Positions 53,111 to 63,536 of a stretch of DNA of 64,000 nucleotides are shown piece by piece (position 1 is the first letter of the stretch; every line of letters starts with the position of its first letter). The notes below the pieces were generated by a model. That model did no database searches, had not been told where the DNA came from, and saw nothing but the letters and a program-made list of their open reading frames with translations. The stretch comes from Flavobacterium supellecticarium. GTDB lineage: Bacteria; Bacteroidota; Bacteroidia; Flavobacteriales; Flavobacteriaceae. The position numbers were made by a program, and so were the translations under genes. The DNA is taken from assembly GCF_004801375.1 (NCBI RefSeq), contig NZ_SSNZ01000010.1, positions 84,630 through 148,629 on the forward strand, read 5' to 3'.

Positions 53111-54532
53111 TTAACAATCGGCCATATTTACAGCCACAGCCAATCCGCCTTCGGATGTTTCTTTATATTTATTATTCATATCTTTTGCTGTTTGCCACAT
53201 CGTATCGACCACTTTATCCAATGGCACTTTTGCATTTTTTGGATCGGTTTCCAAAGCCAGTTCGGCCGCATTGATCGCTTTGATGGCGCCCATGGTATTG
53301 CGTTCGATGCACGGGATTTGTACCAGTCCGCCAATAGGATCGCAGGTTAAGCCCAGATGGTGTTCCATTGCGATTTCGGCAGCCATTAATACCTGTTCCG
53401 GAGTTCCGCCCATCAGTTCACACAACGCACCGGCAGCCATCGCAGAGGAAACGCCAATTTCCGCCTGACAACCACCCATTGCTGCCGAAATTGTGGCACC
53501 TTTTTTAAAGATACTGCCAATTTCTCCGGCCACCATCAGGAATTGTGTTATCTGTTCTTCGTTGGCCTCATGGTTTTCGATCACCATATAATACATTAAA
53601 ACGGCAGGGATTACACCCGCACTTCCGTTGGTTGGCGCGGTAACAACACGTCCCAGAGAGGCATTTACTTCGTTTACAGCCAGAGCAAAACAGCTTACCC
53701 ATTTCAGAATCTGACGGAATTTTACTTCTGTCATCCGGATAATTTCCAGCCAGGATTGTGGATTGTCATACGGCAATACGCCAATCAGATTTTTATGCAT
53801 GTCGTAGGCGCGACGACGAACGTTTAAACCGCCCGGTAAAGTACCTTCGGTATGACATCCGATGTACATACATTCCAGCATTGTATTCCAAACCCGTAGC
53901 AATTCGCTGTGAATTTCGGCTTCCGAACGCATGGATTTTTCATTTTCATAGACGATTTCGGAGATTTTCTTTTGTTCGGACTGACAATAAGCCAAAAGTT
54001 CTTCCGCTTTTTCGATCGGAAACGGGAAATTGCGTTTGGTTGTTTCCTTAGCTGTATTTTCCTCCTGCGTTTCTTTTACCACAAAACCACCGCCAATCGA
54101 ATAGAAAGTCGAAGTATATTCCTGTGTATCGGTATAAACGGTAAACGTAAGTCCGTTGGCATGAAATGGAAGGAAGTTACGATTAAAAACGATATCTTTT
54201 TCCGGATCGAACGGTATGATGATTTCGTTTCCTAAAAAGATTTCTTTTTTATTATTAATGGCAGAAATGATCACATCGATACTTTCTACCGGGATATATT
54301 CCGGATCGGCACCGCTAAGTCCAAGCATGACAGCCAGATCGGTGGCATGACCTTTTCCGGTCAGTGACAGTGAACCGTATAGGTCGACCGTAATACGATT
54401 TACATGATCAATAAGGTTACGATTTCTGATTTCAACAAGAAACTGTTCGGCTGCACGCCAGGGGCCTAAGGTATGCGAGCTCGAAGGACCCACACCAATT
54501 TTAAGCATATCAAATACAGAAATACACTCCAT
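53111..54532 (-). CDS. sdaA: L-serine ammonia-lyase (iron-sulfur type)
   Basis: Breaks serine down to pyruvate and ammonia. 473 residues, single-chain form: beta domain with [15 protein letters not shown] near the start and alpha domain with [13 protein letters not shown] and the Cys ligands of the 4Fe-4S cluster ([21 protein letters not shown] and the C-terminal region ending NMADC). The C-terminal Cys is the one that in related enzymes reaches into the active site. A -7-like TATCTTTG lies 32 bases upstream of the start. Confidence 0.95.
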   Translation of the reverse strand: MECISVFDMLKIGVGPSSSHTLGPWRAAEQFLVEIRNRNLIDHVNRITVDLYGSLSLTGKGHATDLAVMLGLSGADPEYIPVESIDVIISAINNKKEIFLGNEIIIPFDPEKDIVFNRNFLPFHANGLTFTVYTDTQEYTSTFYSIGGGFVVKETQEENTAKETTKRNFPFPIEKAEELLAYCQSEQKKISEIVYENEKSMRSEAEIHSELLRVWNTMLECMYIGCHTEGTLPGGLNVRRRAYDMHKNLIGVLPYDNPQSWLEIIRMTEVKFRQILKWVSCFALAVNEVNASLGRVVTAPTNGSAGVIPAVLMYYMVIENHEANEEQITQFLMVAGEIGSIFKKGATISAAMGGCQAEIGVSSAMAAGALCELMGGTPEQVLMAAEIAMEHHLGLTCDPIGGLVQIPCIERNTMGAIKAINAAELALETDPKNAKVPLDKVVDTMWQTAKDMNNKYKETSEGGLAVAVNMADC

Positions 54533-54563
54533 ATATAGTAATCTAAATGTTTATTTGCTAAAG

Positions 54564-54594
54564 CAAAGATAATCCGATAATTCAATAAATAAAA
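54564..54594 (-). promoter_or_regulatory. sdaA promoter
   Basis: Minus-strand TATCTTTG (54564-54571) with TTTT at 54591-54594, exactly 19 bases apart, close to the Bacteroidota consensus; 32 bases upstream of sdaA. Confidence 0.55.
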
Positions 54595-54917
54595 CGGATA
54601 TAACACACTTTTAGCGCTGAGGGGGATTTCTGTCTGTGGTTTTACCGTTAATTACTTCGTATTCTTGAAAATGCCGGCACTGTCAGTCGGAATAAATGCG
54701 ATAAACTCACAAAGGGTATGGGACTTGTGATATTATTTCTGAGGCCAGTTGAAAAACTCCTGACGGCAAAAATGTCATATTGTCAGTATTAAAAAGGTGA
54801 AAAATAAGGTGTTTATGACAATTTTTAACACTTTTGGCGAATGGCACAATCATTGACTTATACCAATCAAGTTGAAAAAACGAAACGAAAAAAAATATAT
54901 AATAAGGAGATTTAATT
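54595..54917. other. Intergenic region upstream of dnaK
   Basis: About 320 bases without a gene. It contains scattered TGTCAG/CTGAC repeats around 54680-54790 that could form hairpins but none is strong. The right part carries the sigma-54-like element at 54842 and a clear ribosome site AAGGAGA ten bases before the dnaK ATG. I see no CIRCE element or tRNA. Confidence 0.5.
54842..54857 (+). promoter_or_regulatory. Sigma-54-like promoter upstream of dnaK
   Basis: TGGCACAATCATTGAC has the -24 GG and a -12 doublet twelve bases later, the sigma-54 spacing, but GA stands in place of GC at -12. It lies 60 bases before the dnaK start. No CIRCE or sigma-32-type element is seen. Confidence 0.4.
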
Positions 54918-56810
54918 ATGAGTAAAATTATTGGAATTGACTTAGGAACGACTAACTCTTGCGTATCTGTAATGGAAGGTAATGAGCCGGTAGTAATTCC
55001 TAATGCAGAAGGAAAAAGAACAACACCATCTGTAATTGCTTTTGTAGAAGGTGGTGAAATCAAAGTAGGAGATCCTGCCAAAAGACAAGCAGTGACAAAT
55101 CCAACGAAAACGATCGCTTCGATCAAACGTTTTATGGGGAACAAATACTCAGAAAGCCAGAAAGAAGCAGGAAATGTTGCGTACAAAGTGGTAAAAGGCG
55201 ATAACGACACACCACGTGTTGACATCGACGGAAGACTTTATACGCCGCAGGAATTATCGGCAATGACACTTCAGAAAATGAAGAAAACAGCCGAAGATTA
55301 TTTAGGAACAACAGTAACGGAGGCGGTTATTACGGTACCGGCCTACTTTAACGATGCACAACGTCAGGCGACTAAAGAAGCCGGAGAAATTGCAGGTTTA
55401 AAAGTACGTCGTATTATTAACGAACCAACGGCTGCAGCTTTGGCTTACGGATTGGATAAAGCCGGAAAAGACCAGAAAATTGCAGTATATGACTTAGGTG
55501 GTGGTACTTTTGATATCTCAATCCTGGAATTAGGTGACGGTGTATTCGAAGTATTATCAACCAATGGTGATACACACTTAGGAGGTGACGATTTTGATCA
55601 GGTAATTATTGACTGGTTGGCAAACGAATTCAACAGCGAAGAAGGTGTTGATTTACGTAAAGATCCAATGGCTTTACAACGTTTGAAAGAAGCGGCTGAA
55701 AAAGCGAAAATTGAATTATCGGCTTCAGCGCAAACAGAAATCAATTTACCGTATGTAACGGCTACGGCTTCCGGACCAAAACACTTGGTAAAAACATTAA
55801 CCCGAGCGAAATTTGAGCAATTGGCAGACGAATTGGTTCGTCGTTCCATGATCCCATGTGAAAAAGCGTTAAAAGATGCCGGAATCTCAAAATCGGAGAT
55901 CGACGAAGTAATCCTGGTTGGAGGTTCTACCCGTATTCCTAGAATTCAGGAAGAAGTAGAGAAATTCTTTGGTAAAAAACCATCAAAAGGAGTAAATCCG
56001 GATGAAGTAGTAGCGGTTGGAGCTGCGATTCAGGGTGGTGTATTAACCGGAGACGTAAAAGACGTATTATTATTAGACGTTACACCATTATCCTTAGGTA
56101 TTGAAACTATGGGAAGTGTAATGACAAAATTAATCGACGCCAATACGACTATCCCGACCAAAAAATCACAGGTTTTCTCAACAGCGGCCGATAACCAGCC
56201 ATCTGTAGAAATCCACGTGTTACAAGGGGAAAGACCAATGGCTAACGATAACAAAACGATCGGTCGTTTCCACTTAGACGGAATTCCGCCAGCACCAAGA
56301 GGTGTACCGCAAATTGAAGTAACATTCGATATCGATGCCAACGGTATTATTAAAGTATCGGCTACTGATAAAGGAACCGGTAAATCACACGATATCCGTA
56401 TCGAGGCTTCTTCAGGATTAACTCAGGAAGAAATCGACAGAATGCGTAAAGAAGCGGAAGCAAATGCGGAAGCGGACAAAGCGGCCAAAGAGAAAGTTGA
56501 TAAATTGAATGAGGCCGACGGAATGATCTTCCAGACCGAAAAACAATTAAAAGAATTCGGAGATAAATTATCAGACGGAAACAAATCGGCTATCGAAGGT
56601 GCTTTGGACGAATTGAAAAAAGCGTACGAAACAAAAGACGTAGATACCATCCAACCGGCATTAGACAAAATCAACGAAGCATGGAAAAATGCATCGGAAG
56701 AATTGTATAAAGCACAGGCTGAAGGTCAGGCTTCTCAGGCACAACCACAAGGTGGCGATGCCAACCAGGGCGACCAGACGCAGGATGTTGATTACGAAGA
56801 AGTAAAATAA
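54918..56810 (+). CDS. dnaK: Hsp70 chaperone DnaK
   Basis: 630 residues. ATPase domain (1-380) with [29 protein letters not shown] and [11 protein letters not shown]; linker [15 protein letters not shown]; substrate-binding domain; helical lid; acidic, Gln/Gly-rich tail ending DVDYEEVK. Works with DnaJ and GrpE, which are not in this window. The start has an unusually good ribosome site for this phylum (AAGGAGA). Highly expressed by codon pattern: many TTA/GTA/GGT codons in a uniform run. Confidence 0.98.
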   Translation: MSKIIGIDLGTTNSCVSVMEGNEPVVIPNAEGKRTTPSVIAFVEGGEIKVGDPAKRQAVTNPTKTIASIKRFMGNKYSESQKEAGNVAYKVVKGDNDTPRVDIDGRLYTPQELSAMTLQKMKKTAEDYLGTTVTEAVITVPAYFNDAQRQATKEAGEIAGLKVRRIINEPTAAALAYGLDKAGKDQKIAVYDLGGGTFDISILELGDGVFEVLSTNGDTHLGGDDFDQVIIDWLANEFNSEEGVDLRKDPMALQRLKEAAEKAKIELSASAQTEINLPYVTATASGPKHLVKTLTRAKFEQLADELVRRSMIPCEKALKDAGISKSEIDEVILVGGSTRIPRIQEEVEKFFGKKPSKGVNPDEVVAVGAAIQGGVLTGDVKDVLLLDVTPLSLGIETMGSVMTKLIDANTTIPTKKSQVFSTAADNQPSVEIHVLQGERPMANDNKTIGRFHLDGIPPAPRGVPQIEVTFDIDANGIIKVSATDKGTGKSHDIRIEASSGLTQEEIDRMRKEAEANAEADKAAKEKVDKLNEADGMIFQTEKQLKEFGDKLSDGNKSAIEGALDELKKAYETKDVDTIQPALDKINEAWKNASEELYKAQAEGQASQAQPQGGDANQGDQTQDVDYEEVK

Positions 56811-56826
56811 TATAATCGTAATGGTT

Positions 56827-56858
56827 AAAAAAACCGGGACAAATGTTCCGGTTTTTTT
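56827..56858 (+). terminator. dnaK terminator
   Basis: Stem AAAAAAACCGG / CCGGTTTTTTT with a ten-base loop, 17 bases after the dnaK stop. Confidence 0.85.
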
Positions 56859-56984
56859 ATGCTCTATCGCGAAATACAGTCTGATATGTTAAAAAAATGT
56901 TATAATAAGATTTTTCCTGTAACGAAATAAAAAGTGTCGCGTCTAAACTGTAACAATCAAAAATAATTTAAAAAATCAATCATC

Positions 56985-57368
56985 ATGAAAAAAACGATCT
57001 TTATTTTAGGAATGGCTTTAGTAGCTTTTACAAATGTTGCTACAGCTGCTACAGTTACAGAAACAAAAGTGTATACTGTAAATGCCTATGGTGCCACACC
57101 ACTTTGTACAGCAATCAGCAAAGGTGACGTTGAAACAATTAAAAAATTCATCGAGTACGGAGCTGATGTTAACGAAAGAACCAATAATCTAACACCGTTA
57201 ATGTATGCAATCCGTTACAACAACCTTGAAATTGTAAAATTATTGGTTGAAAAAGGAGCCGATTTAACAGCAGTGGATCAAAATGGAAATACCGCTTTAA
57301 AAATTGCTGAAATGTTTAAAAACAATGACGTTATTGAAACATTAAAAGCGGCTGGTGCCAGAAAATAA
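56985..57368 (+). CDS. Secreted ankyrin-repeat protein
   Basis: 127 residues: signal peptide (1-21, MKKTIFILGMALVAFTNVAT) and about three ankyrin repeats (TPLCTAISKGDVETIKKFIE, LTPLMYAIRYNNLEIVKLLV, NTALKIAEMFKNNDVIETLK). Exported ankyrin proteins in bacteria are protein-binding; a partner cannot be told. Upstream is a TAACAATCAAAAATAATTT-rich region without a clear promoter. Its terminator is shared with the convergent gene. Confidence 0.88.
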   Translation: MKKTIFILGMALVAFTNVATAATVTETKVYTVNAYGATPLCTAISKGDVETIKKFIEYGADVNERTNNLTPLMYAIRYNNLEIVKLLVEKGADLTAVDQNGNTALKIAEMFKNNDVIETLKAAGARK

Positions 57369-57387
57369 TTGAAACGTAAAAAAACAG

Positions 57388-57420
57388 GAATAGGGAGTCG
57401 GAAGACTCCCTATTCTTTTT
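57388..57420. terminator. Bidirectional terminator
   Basis: Perfect twelve-base stem GAATAGGGAGTC / GACTCCCTATTC with a four-base loop and a T-tract, overlapping the stop of the convergent minus-strand gene. Confidence 0.9.
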
Positions 57421-58760
57421 TAATTCATAACCATCACATCAAAATAAAATTGGCCGGTCCAGCAATTCGATGTCTGACTGGCAAAAAGATCGGCCCGTGC
57501 AATATTGACCGTTATTGAGTTTTGCGATTTATTAGCATAATTGATCACAAAAGTATCCGGATAGCCACTCGAGTTGTAAGCGTTAAAAATAATTCCCAGC
57601 GGATTAAAAGGCAATTGCGGTGAAAAATCGTAACGAACCTGTAGACGTTCGGCGGTTACCGGAGCCAGCGCAACGGTATTACCCGACAAGGTCGCAGAGC
57701 CACTCCGGATTTGTTTGGCCAGTATCGTCCAGGTAACCGTGGTGGTTACACCCCGGATCGGAATGGTAAACGAACCTGTACTTCCATTGGAATAGGAATC
57801 ACAAACAGGAATGATCATTCCCTGAAAAGACGCAATATCCGGTAGGTTGGTACTCTTCCAGCTCGCATAACCATTCGCATCTGAAGTGAGCACTTTTCCA
57901 TTTCCCTGACTGCCATCAACAATACGAATCGCCGGTGAAAGTGTTTGCGTACTGGTAATTACAACCTGATCGATAAAAGCGGCATCCAATCCGGAATTGG
58001 TAGAACTGTCTTTTTCATAACGCCAGGATAAAGTATGACTCCCGGCTGTTAAGCTTCCGGAATAGGTTGCCCAGGCCACTGTTCCGGACCATTGATTTTG
58101 TTGTACACCATCGATATAAAAACGCAGATAATCATAACCCGATTCACTATCCACACGATAATTAAAAGAAAAAGACGAACCACCGGCAGGAATAGCAACA
58201 CTCAGATCCAGATTAGATGAACTGCTATGAAGACCGGAACCGGATTTAATTCCGGAGGAGCCTACATTAAACTGACCGGCCGTTGTGGTAAGAGTCCACG
58301 CTCCACCGCTACCCGAAGTACTAAAAGGAGAAATGGTACCACTTTCGAATCCGCCAGAAAAAGGAGCGATACTCGCACCGGCGGTATTTTCAACATGCAA
58401 TTTAGCTGTAGGTGCAGTGACGCCAACACCCACATTTCCGGAGTTGGCATTATACATGTCATTCCCCACAATAACCCAATCGTTATGCGCACCGGATATC
58501 GGAACCCATTTGCTGCCATTCCAGTAATAAAAACCAACACCGGTAGTTGCATTGGTATTGTAAACGAGCAGACTATTGGCCGGACTGGAAACCGGTGCGG
58601 CAGCGTTTAGATTCGGAATGGCAATACGAGGAACAAGTAAACCTCTATCGGTTGCCGTTACATCGAGGATTGAACTGGCATGTGGAGTAGTGGTGTTGAT
58701 TCCGACTTGCGCAAAAAGCAATATTGGGCATAGAAGGATCAGATGTAGTAGATTTTTCAT
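57420..58760 (-). CDS. Secreted tail-fibre-like / adhesin-type surface protein
   Basis: 446 residues: signal peptide (1-18) followed by the opening VGINTTTPHASSILDVTATD, which in Flavobacteria marks a large group of secreted, tail-fibre-like proteins, and FYYWNGSKWVPI. A middle domain (about 125-270) with FSFNYRVDSESGYDYLRFY and WRYEKDS looks like a carbohydrate-binding beta-sandwich. The C-terminal part (300-446) is also beta-rich. There is no clear type IX secretion tail at the end (FYFDVMVMN). Function not known; surface adhesion is a guess. Confidence 0.75.
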   Translation of the reverse strand: MKNLLHLILLCPILLFAQVGINTTTPHASSILDVTATDRGLLVPRIAIPNLNAAAPVSSPANSLLVYNTNATTGVGFYYWNGSKWVPISGAHNDWVIVGNDMYNANSGNVGVGVTAPTAKLHVENTAGASIAPFSGGFESGTISPFSTSGSGGAWTLTTTAGQFNVGSSGIKSGSGLHSSSSNLDLSVAIPAGGSSFSFNYRVDSESGYDYLRFYIDGVQQNQWSGTVAWATYSGSLTAGSHTLSWRYEKDSSTNSGLDAAFIDQVVITSTQTLSPAIRIVDGSQGNGKVLTSDANGYASWKSTNLPDIASFQGMIIPVCDSYSNGSTGSFTIPIRGVTTTVTWTILAKQIRSGSATLSGNTVALAPVTAERLQVRYDFSPQLPFNPLGIIFNAYNSSGYPDTFVINYANKSQNSITVNIARADLFASQTSNCWTGQFYFDVMVMN

Positions 58761-58868
58761 AAAGTAATTATTATTTAATAATTTAGTAACACAAAAATTA
58801 TTAAAACGAATTACCGTTTAAAAAAACTGGGATATAATCCAATACTTCCGGGATAAAAGTTTCGATGT

Positions 58869-59591
58869 CTACTGTTTTAAGGTTGAATGGTGTAAGCTAT
58901 TGAAAACAATGTCTTTATAAGTCTTAGAAACTGGTATTTTTTGGCCGTTAATAGTAACCACATTTGACGAAAAGCTTTGTATCTTGTTGGTATTAACGAT
59001 AAAACCTTTATGAGTTTTAATAAAGTTTTCGGGAAGTTTTTCCAGAAAATCCGTAACAGTGGCGCGAATTCGGTATTGTTTGTGGGAAGTGGTAAGAATC
59101 AGGTAGTTTTTCTGACTCTCGATATAATAAAGATGATCCAGGGTTACCTTCTCAAAAATATCCTGATGTTTTACAACAATGGAAGCCGGAGTTTCCTTTT
59201 TGACCTGTTGGCATTTATTAAAATTGATTAGTGCAATTTCGATTGCAGAAAACAAAGCCGCTTTTTGAAACGGCTTTACTAAATAACCGTAGGGATTGGT
59301 AGCGATAGCATTTTTTACTGTCACGTCATCCACGTAGGCGGTCAGAAAAATATAAGGAATCGAATACTGTTGGTGTAGTTTTTCGGCCAGCCAGATTCCG
59401 TCTTTTTCTCCTTTAATGGTGATATCCAGAATTACAAAGTCTACCGTATGCTGGTTTAAGTAACGCAATGCCTCATCGGCCTGCATGGCACAACCCACCA
59501 CATGATAACCCATTTCCCGTAGGAAAACGCTAATTGTTTTCTGGGTGATATATTCGTCTTCAACAATAAGGATTTGTAGTGGTGCGCTCAT
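58869..59591 (-). CDS. Response regulator with LytTR DNA-binding domain
   Basis: 240 residues. Receiver domain (1-120) with LIVEDEYITQ and the phosphoacceptor Asp in FVILDITIKGEKDG; conserved Lys in LVKPFQKAAL. LytTR domain (about 140-235) with FIKTHKGFIVNTNKIQSF. Its start overlaps the kinase gene by 4 bases (ATGA), so they are a cognate pair. The second such pair in the window. Confidence 0.93.
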   Translation of the reverse strand: MSAPLQILIVEDEYITQKTISVFLREMGYHVVGCAMQADEALRYLNQHTVDFVILDITIKGEKDGIWLAEKLHQQYSIPYIFLTAYVDDVTVKNAIATNPYGYLVKPFQKAALFSAIEIALINFNKCQQVKKETPASIVVKHQDIFEKVTLDHLYYIESQKNYLILTTSHKQYRIRATVTDFLEKLPENFIKTHKGFIVNTNKIQSFSSNVVTINGQKIPVSKTYKDIVFNSLHHSTLKQ

Positions 59592-61552
59592 GATTGGGTA
59601 GTTATTTCATTAAACGTGATATTGATTTGCGTTCCGTTTTGGTTTTGCCAGGTTAATTCACCATCGAGTTGTTTGGTCAGACCCATGATCAAATCAAAAC
59701 CGATGGAATGTAAATTCGTAGGATCAAAATGATCCGGAAGTCCGATACCATTATCGCTAATGCTTAGTTTGTAGTGATCATTTAATTTGGAAAGCCGGAT
59801 GTTGATACGACCTTCGGAACGATTTTTAAAAGCATGTTTAAAGCTATTGGTTATGATTTCGTTAATAATAAGACTTAGCGGTATGGCGGTATTGATGTTA
59901 AGTTCGATTTGTCCGGCATCGACTATACAATGTATGGTTTTGGCTTCGTTTTGATAGGTTTTTTGTATGGCAGTAACCAATTCGTTCAGATAGGATTCAA
60001 AAGAAACCCGGGCAAAGTTATCCGAATGATACAAAGCTTTATGAATAAGAGCAATGGACTGGATACGCGCCTGGCCTTCTTGCAATATGAGCCGTATCGA
60101 ATCGTCGGTATTGTACATTTGCTGAAGTGCCAGAATACCGGATATCATCTGAAGGTTGTTATTGACCCGATGATGTATTTCACGTAACAAGGTTTCCTTT
60201 TCGGAAAGAGATTCTTTGATCACTTTATTTTTAGCCGAAATTTCCGCATTCATCTTCTGAATTTTTAACTGCTTTTTACGTGAGTTGATCATATAAATAA
60301 AGGCAAATAAAGTGATGATCATTAAGGCGGACAGGATAATCTGTAAAATATATTTTTGTTTGTGCTGAATAGCAGTTTGTTGTTGTGCGATCAAATCGTC
60401 CTGTTGTTCCAGGTGGTATAAAATTTCGTTTCCACCCAATAATCGGGATTGATTTTGTTTGTTAATCGAATCGTTTAACCGGAACGCTTTTTTATAGTAG
60501 GCATATGCCCGATCGGTTTGTTTAAGGGCTTTGAGTAATTCGGCTTTGGTTTTGTAAAAATAAACCAGAGTAGCGGGTTGGGAAATATGAGGAAGAAATT
60601 GTTCCACATCCAGTAGAACCGTTTTTGCCCGGTCGTATTGCTGTAATCGGGAATAGCATTCCGAAAGTAATATCCGACTGGTGGCACTACCCAAATTATC
60701 GTCTTTGTTTCCGGAATTAACCGAAATATCTTCCTGTAATAATGGAATAGCCGTTTTATAATCGTTCCTTTTACAATATAAAACCGCCATATTCCCTTTA
60801 ACGGTTCCGGTAAGCCGGTTATAGGCTTCGGGTTGTGACTTTTTTAAATAGCGTTCGGATAATTGAAGGCTGCGTTTGTAGTAATAAAAAGAGCTATCAA
60901 TATTGTCATTGAGCGAATAGTAAAACCCAAGGTCATTATAGGCCGAAGGAATGATCAAAGGATCATTTTGCACGTAACGCTCTAAATCCCGTATTTCCGA
61001 TTTTAACTGACGGATTGCCTTTTCATATAAATAAAGCCGGGCATACAGCTGACTTTTGATATTATAGCTCCAGAGCGGAAAATAAACACCTTTTTTTCGG
61101 AGGGTTCCAATTTCGGAATTGATCTGAAATACATTTGAATACAGATTCAGATTCAGATAGGATTTTTGCAATGCCACCAACAGATTCATATATTCGGTAT
61201 CGGACAATTTGTACTCTTTATCGTTTCGGATACTTTTGAGTACATTAATCGCATTAATCTCGTCACCCTTTATATTATAGACTTCGGCAAGAGCAAACCG
61301 ATATCGGATATCATTTTTTTTGGAATTTTGGATAAGCGGATCCTGAGACAATCGGGGAAAGGAAGTATAAAAGAAATCCTGATAGGATCTTTTTGTATTT
61401 AAATCCAGTTTTTCATAAAAAAGGACCTTATCAATAGCGTTTTTAGAACCGTAAGCGTTCCTGATACTGTCTTTTTCTACAGTTGCATGGCAAACCGAAG
61501 CAAAAAGCAATACTATTGATAAGGCCGTTTTAAATATTCCGAAGCGGAACAT
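59588..61552 (-). CDS. TPR-containing HisKA_2-type sensor histidine kinase
   Basis: 654 residues: signal peptide (1-23), TPR helices in the periplasm (about 60-390), one membrane segment (about 398-418, YILQIILSALMIITLFAFIY), coiled coil, then a kinase core with the HisKA_2 H-box LREIHHRVNNNLQMISGILALQ and HATPase with INEIITNSFKHAF, DNGIGLPD. Unlike the 10.6 kb kinase, which has a classical HisKA H-box, this one is of the HisKA_2/HWE type, so the two pairs are not a recent duplication. Reads an unknown envelope signal. Confidence 0.92.
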   Translation of the reverse strand: MFRFGIFKTALSIVLLFASVCHATVEKDSIRNAYGSKNAIDKVLFYEKLDLNTKRSYQDFFYTSFPRLSQDPLIQNSKKNDIRYRFALAEVYNIKGDEINAINVLKSIRNDKEYKLSDTEYMNLLVALQKSYLNLNLYSNVFQINSEIGTLRKKGVYFPLWSYNIKSQLYARLYLYEKAIRQLKSEIRDLERYVQNDPLIIPSAYNDLGFYYSLNDNIDSSFYYYKRSLQLSERYLKKSQPEAYNRLTGTVKGNMAVLYCKRNDYKTAIPLLQEDISVNSGNKDDNLGSATSRILLSECYSRLQQYDRAKTVLLDVEQFLPHISQPATLVYFYKTKAELLKALKQTDRAYAYYKKAFRLNDSINKQNQSRLLGGNEILYHLEQQDDLIAQQQTAIQHKQKYILQIILSALMIITLFAFIYMINSRKKQLKIQKMNAEISAKNKVIKESLSEKETLLREIHHRVNNNLQMISGILALQQMYNTDDSIRLILQEGQARIQSIALIHKALYHSDNFARVSFESYLNELVTAIQKTYQNEAKTIHCIVDAGQIELNINTAIPLSLIINEIITNSFKHAFKNRSEGRINIRLSKLNDHYKLSISDNGIGLPDHFDPTNLHSIGFDLIMGLTKQLDGELTWQNQNGTQINITFNEITTQS

Positions 61553-61557
61553 TTTAA

Positions 61558-62646
61558 TTATTTGAAATACGAGAAAGTCTCATTATTTTCAATTTTTAGG
61601 ATACTTTCATAAATCAGGCGGATCACGTTTTCCACATCTTCACGGTGAACCATCTCTACTGTAGTGTGCATATAACGTAGCGGAAGTGAAATCAGCGCCG
61701 AAGCCACACCGCCATTACTGTAGGCAAAAGCATCCGTATCGGTACCGGTTACTCTGGAAGACGCCAGTCGTTGGAAAGGAATCTTGTTGGTTTCGGCTGC
61801 ATCGATGATCAATTCCCGTAATTTGTTTTGTACGGCAGGCGCATAGGTAATTACCGGACCTTTTCCGATTTTGGTATCACCTTCAATTTTTACATCGATC
61901 ATCGGTGTGGACGAATCGTGACAAACATCGGTAACGATGGCAACATTCGGTTTGATTGTTTTTGTGATCATTTCAGCACCGCGCAAACCAACTTCTTCCT
62001 GTACCGAGTTCGTGATATATAATCCGAAAGGCAGTTTCTTTTTATTTTCGTGTAACAAGCGGGCTACTTCGGCAATCATAAAACCACCCATACGGTTGTC
62101 GATAGCACGGCAAACAAATTTATTTTCATTAAGAATCATAAAATCGTCCGGATAGGTGATCACACAACCTACGTGTACGCCCAGCTTTTCAACTTCTTCC
62201 TTGGTTTCGCATCCGCAGTCGATAAAAATATTGTCAATACGAGCTGCTTCTTCCTTACCGCGATTACGGGTGTGAATAGCCGGCCAACCGAAAACGCCTT
62301 TTACAATTCCTTTTTTGGTATGAATATGAACCCGTTTGGAAGGTGCAATCATATGATCACTTCCGCCGTTACGGATCACATAAATCAAACCGTTATCGGT
62401 TATATAGTTTACATACCAGGAAATTTCATCGGCATGTCCTTCGATTACTACTTTATAAGGTGCCTCGGGATTAATCACACCCACAGCTGTTCCGTAGGTA
62501 TCGGTAATAAAAGTGTCAACGTAAGGTGTAAGATATTCCATCCATATTTTCTGTCCATTTTCCTCATAACCCGTAGGAGAGGCGTTGTTTAGGTATTTTT
62601 CCAGAAAAGTCAGCGATGATTTGGTTAGTATAGATTTTGTTGCCAT
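61558..62646 (-). CDS. M42 family metallopeptidase (glutamyl aminopeptidase-like)
   Basis: 362 residues. Dinuclear metal ligands and catalytic Glu are visible: EGHADEISWYVN (His, Asp), CRAIDNRMGGFM (Asp), NSVQEEVGLRGAEM (catalytic Glu-Glu), IVTDVCHDSS (Asp) and the C-terminal His in VEMVHREDVENV. M42 peptidases form dodecameric shells (TET) and trim peptides in the cytoplasm; no signal peptide is present. Lies 5 bases after the end of the kinase frame; direction is the same, so it may lead that operon. Confidence 0.94.
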   Translation of the reverse strand: MATKSILTKSSLTFLEKYLNNASPTGYEENGQKIWMEYLTPYVDTFITDTYGTAVGVINPEAPYKVVIEGHADEISWYVNYITDNGLIYVIRNGGSDHMIAPSKRVHIHTKKGIVKGVFGWPAIHTRNRGKEEAARIDNIFIDCGCETKEEVEKLGVHVGCVITYPDDFMILNENKFVCRAIDNRMGGFMIAEVARLLHENKKKLPFGLYITNSVQEEVGLRGAEMITKTIKPNVAIVTDVCHDSSTPMIDVKIEGDTKIGKGPVITYAPAVQNKLRELIIDAAETNKIPFQRLASSRVTGTDTDAFAYSNGGVASALISLPLRYMHTTVEMVHREDVENVIRLIYESILKIENNETFSYFK

Positions 62647-62727
62647 AAATATTTTTTTGCTAATTTATAAATTTGGTATTATAGTTGCTCAGAATATTGT
62701 CTAATTTTACATATTAATTAGTATTAT

Positions 62728-63450
62728 ATGAAGCACTTATTTATTCTATCAGGATTTCTATTTTTTCCCGCTTTTTTTTACGCACAGGTTAATCCTCAGG
62801 ATACCCTTAAAACGGAACTTCCGAATACAGTAAAAGATACTTCGGTGAGTTACATGATTCAGATGGATGAAGTGATCGTAGGAAAGAACACGGCTTATGC
62901 CGAAGAAATGAAAAAAATACGGATTCTGGAACGAAGAGTGCTAAAAGTATACCCGTATGCAAAAGTAGCCGCAGAGAATCTGACCATTTTAAATGCGAAT
63001 ATGGCGAAACTGTCTTCGGATCGCGAAAAAAAGAAATACTTTAAAATCGTAGAAAATTATTTACAGAATGAATTTGAAGACCGATTAAAGAAATTTTCCC
63101 GAAAAGACGGTCAGATTCTTGTAAAACTTATCCACCGTCAAACAGGTGTGACAACTTTTGAACTAATTAAGGATTTAAAAAGTGGATGGAAAGCATTTTG
63201 GTCGAATAATACCGCCCGGTTGTTTGATATAAACCTTAAAAAGGAATACAAACCTTTTGATGATCTGGAAGATTTCTATATTGAAAGTATACTGATCAAA
63301 TCTTTTAAAAGTGGAAAACTCCAAAAACAGGATCCTGCGACTCCCATTGATTTAGCCGAATTGGCGGCGACCTGGCGATTAAAAGCGGAAAAGTCCAAAC
63401 AAATCCGAAGTGAAAGGGAAGCCAAAGCTAAAGAAGAGGTTCAAAATTAG
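62728..63450 (+). CDS. DUF4294 domain secreted protein
   Basis: 240 residues: signal peptide (1-20, ending FYAQ), then the DUF4294 domain with MDEVIVGKNTAYAEEMKKIR, LERRVLKVYPYAKVAAENL, GQILVKLIHRQTGVTTFELI and FWSNNTARLFDINLKKEYKP, and a Lys/Glu-rich tail. Restricted to Bacteroidota; function unknown, periplasmic. Divergent from the M42 gene. Confidence 0.9.
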   Translation: MKHLFILSGFLFFPAFFYAQVNPQDTLKTELPNTVKDTSVSYMIQMDEVIVGKNTAYAEEMKKIRILERRVLKVYPYAKVAAENLTILNANMAKLSSDREKKKYFKIVENYLQNEFEDRLKKFSRKDGQILVKLIHRQTGVTTFELIKDLKSGWKAFWSNNTARLFDINLKKEYKPFDDLEDFYIESILIKSFKSGKLQKQDPATPIDLAELAATWRLKAEKSKQIRSEREAKAKEEVQN

Positions 63451-63503
63451 TTTCACTATATATATTCAAGGATGCCCCGGTATTACCGGGGTTTTCTATT
63501 TTT

Positions 63504-63536
63504 ACACCTGACAGGTTTCAAAAACCTGTCAGGTGT
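63504..63536. repeat. Perfect palindromic repeat, CCTGACAGGTTT type
   Basis: Fifteen-base perfect stem ACACCTGACAGGTTT / AAACCTGTCAGGTGT with a three-base loop. It lies 54 bases after the DUF4294 stop, so it could serve as a terminator, but a related weaker copy is nearby at 63708-63732. Confidence 0.8.

Noticed and set aside
54595..54917. CIRCE or sigma-32 heat-shock element before dnaK
   Set aside because: No TTAGCACTC-N9-GAGTGCTAA inverted repeat and no CTTGAA/CCCCAT-type pair can be found.
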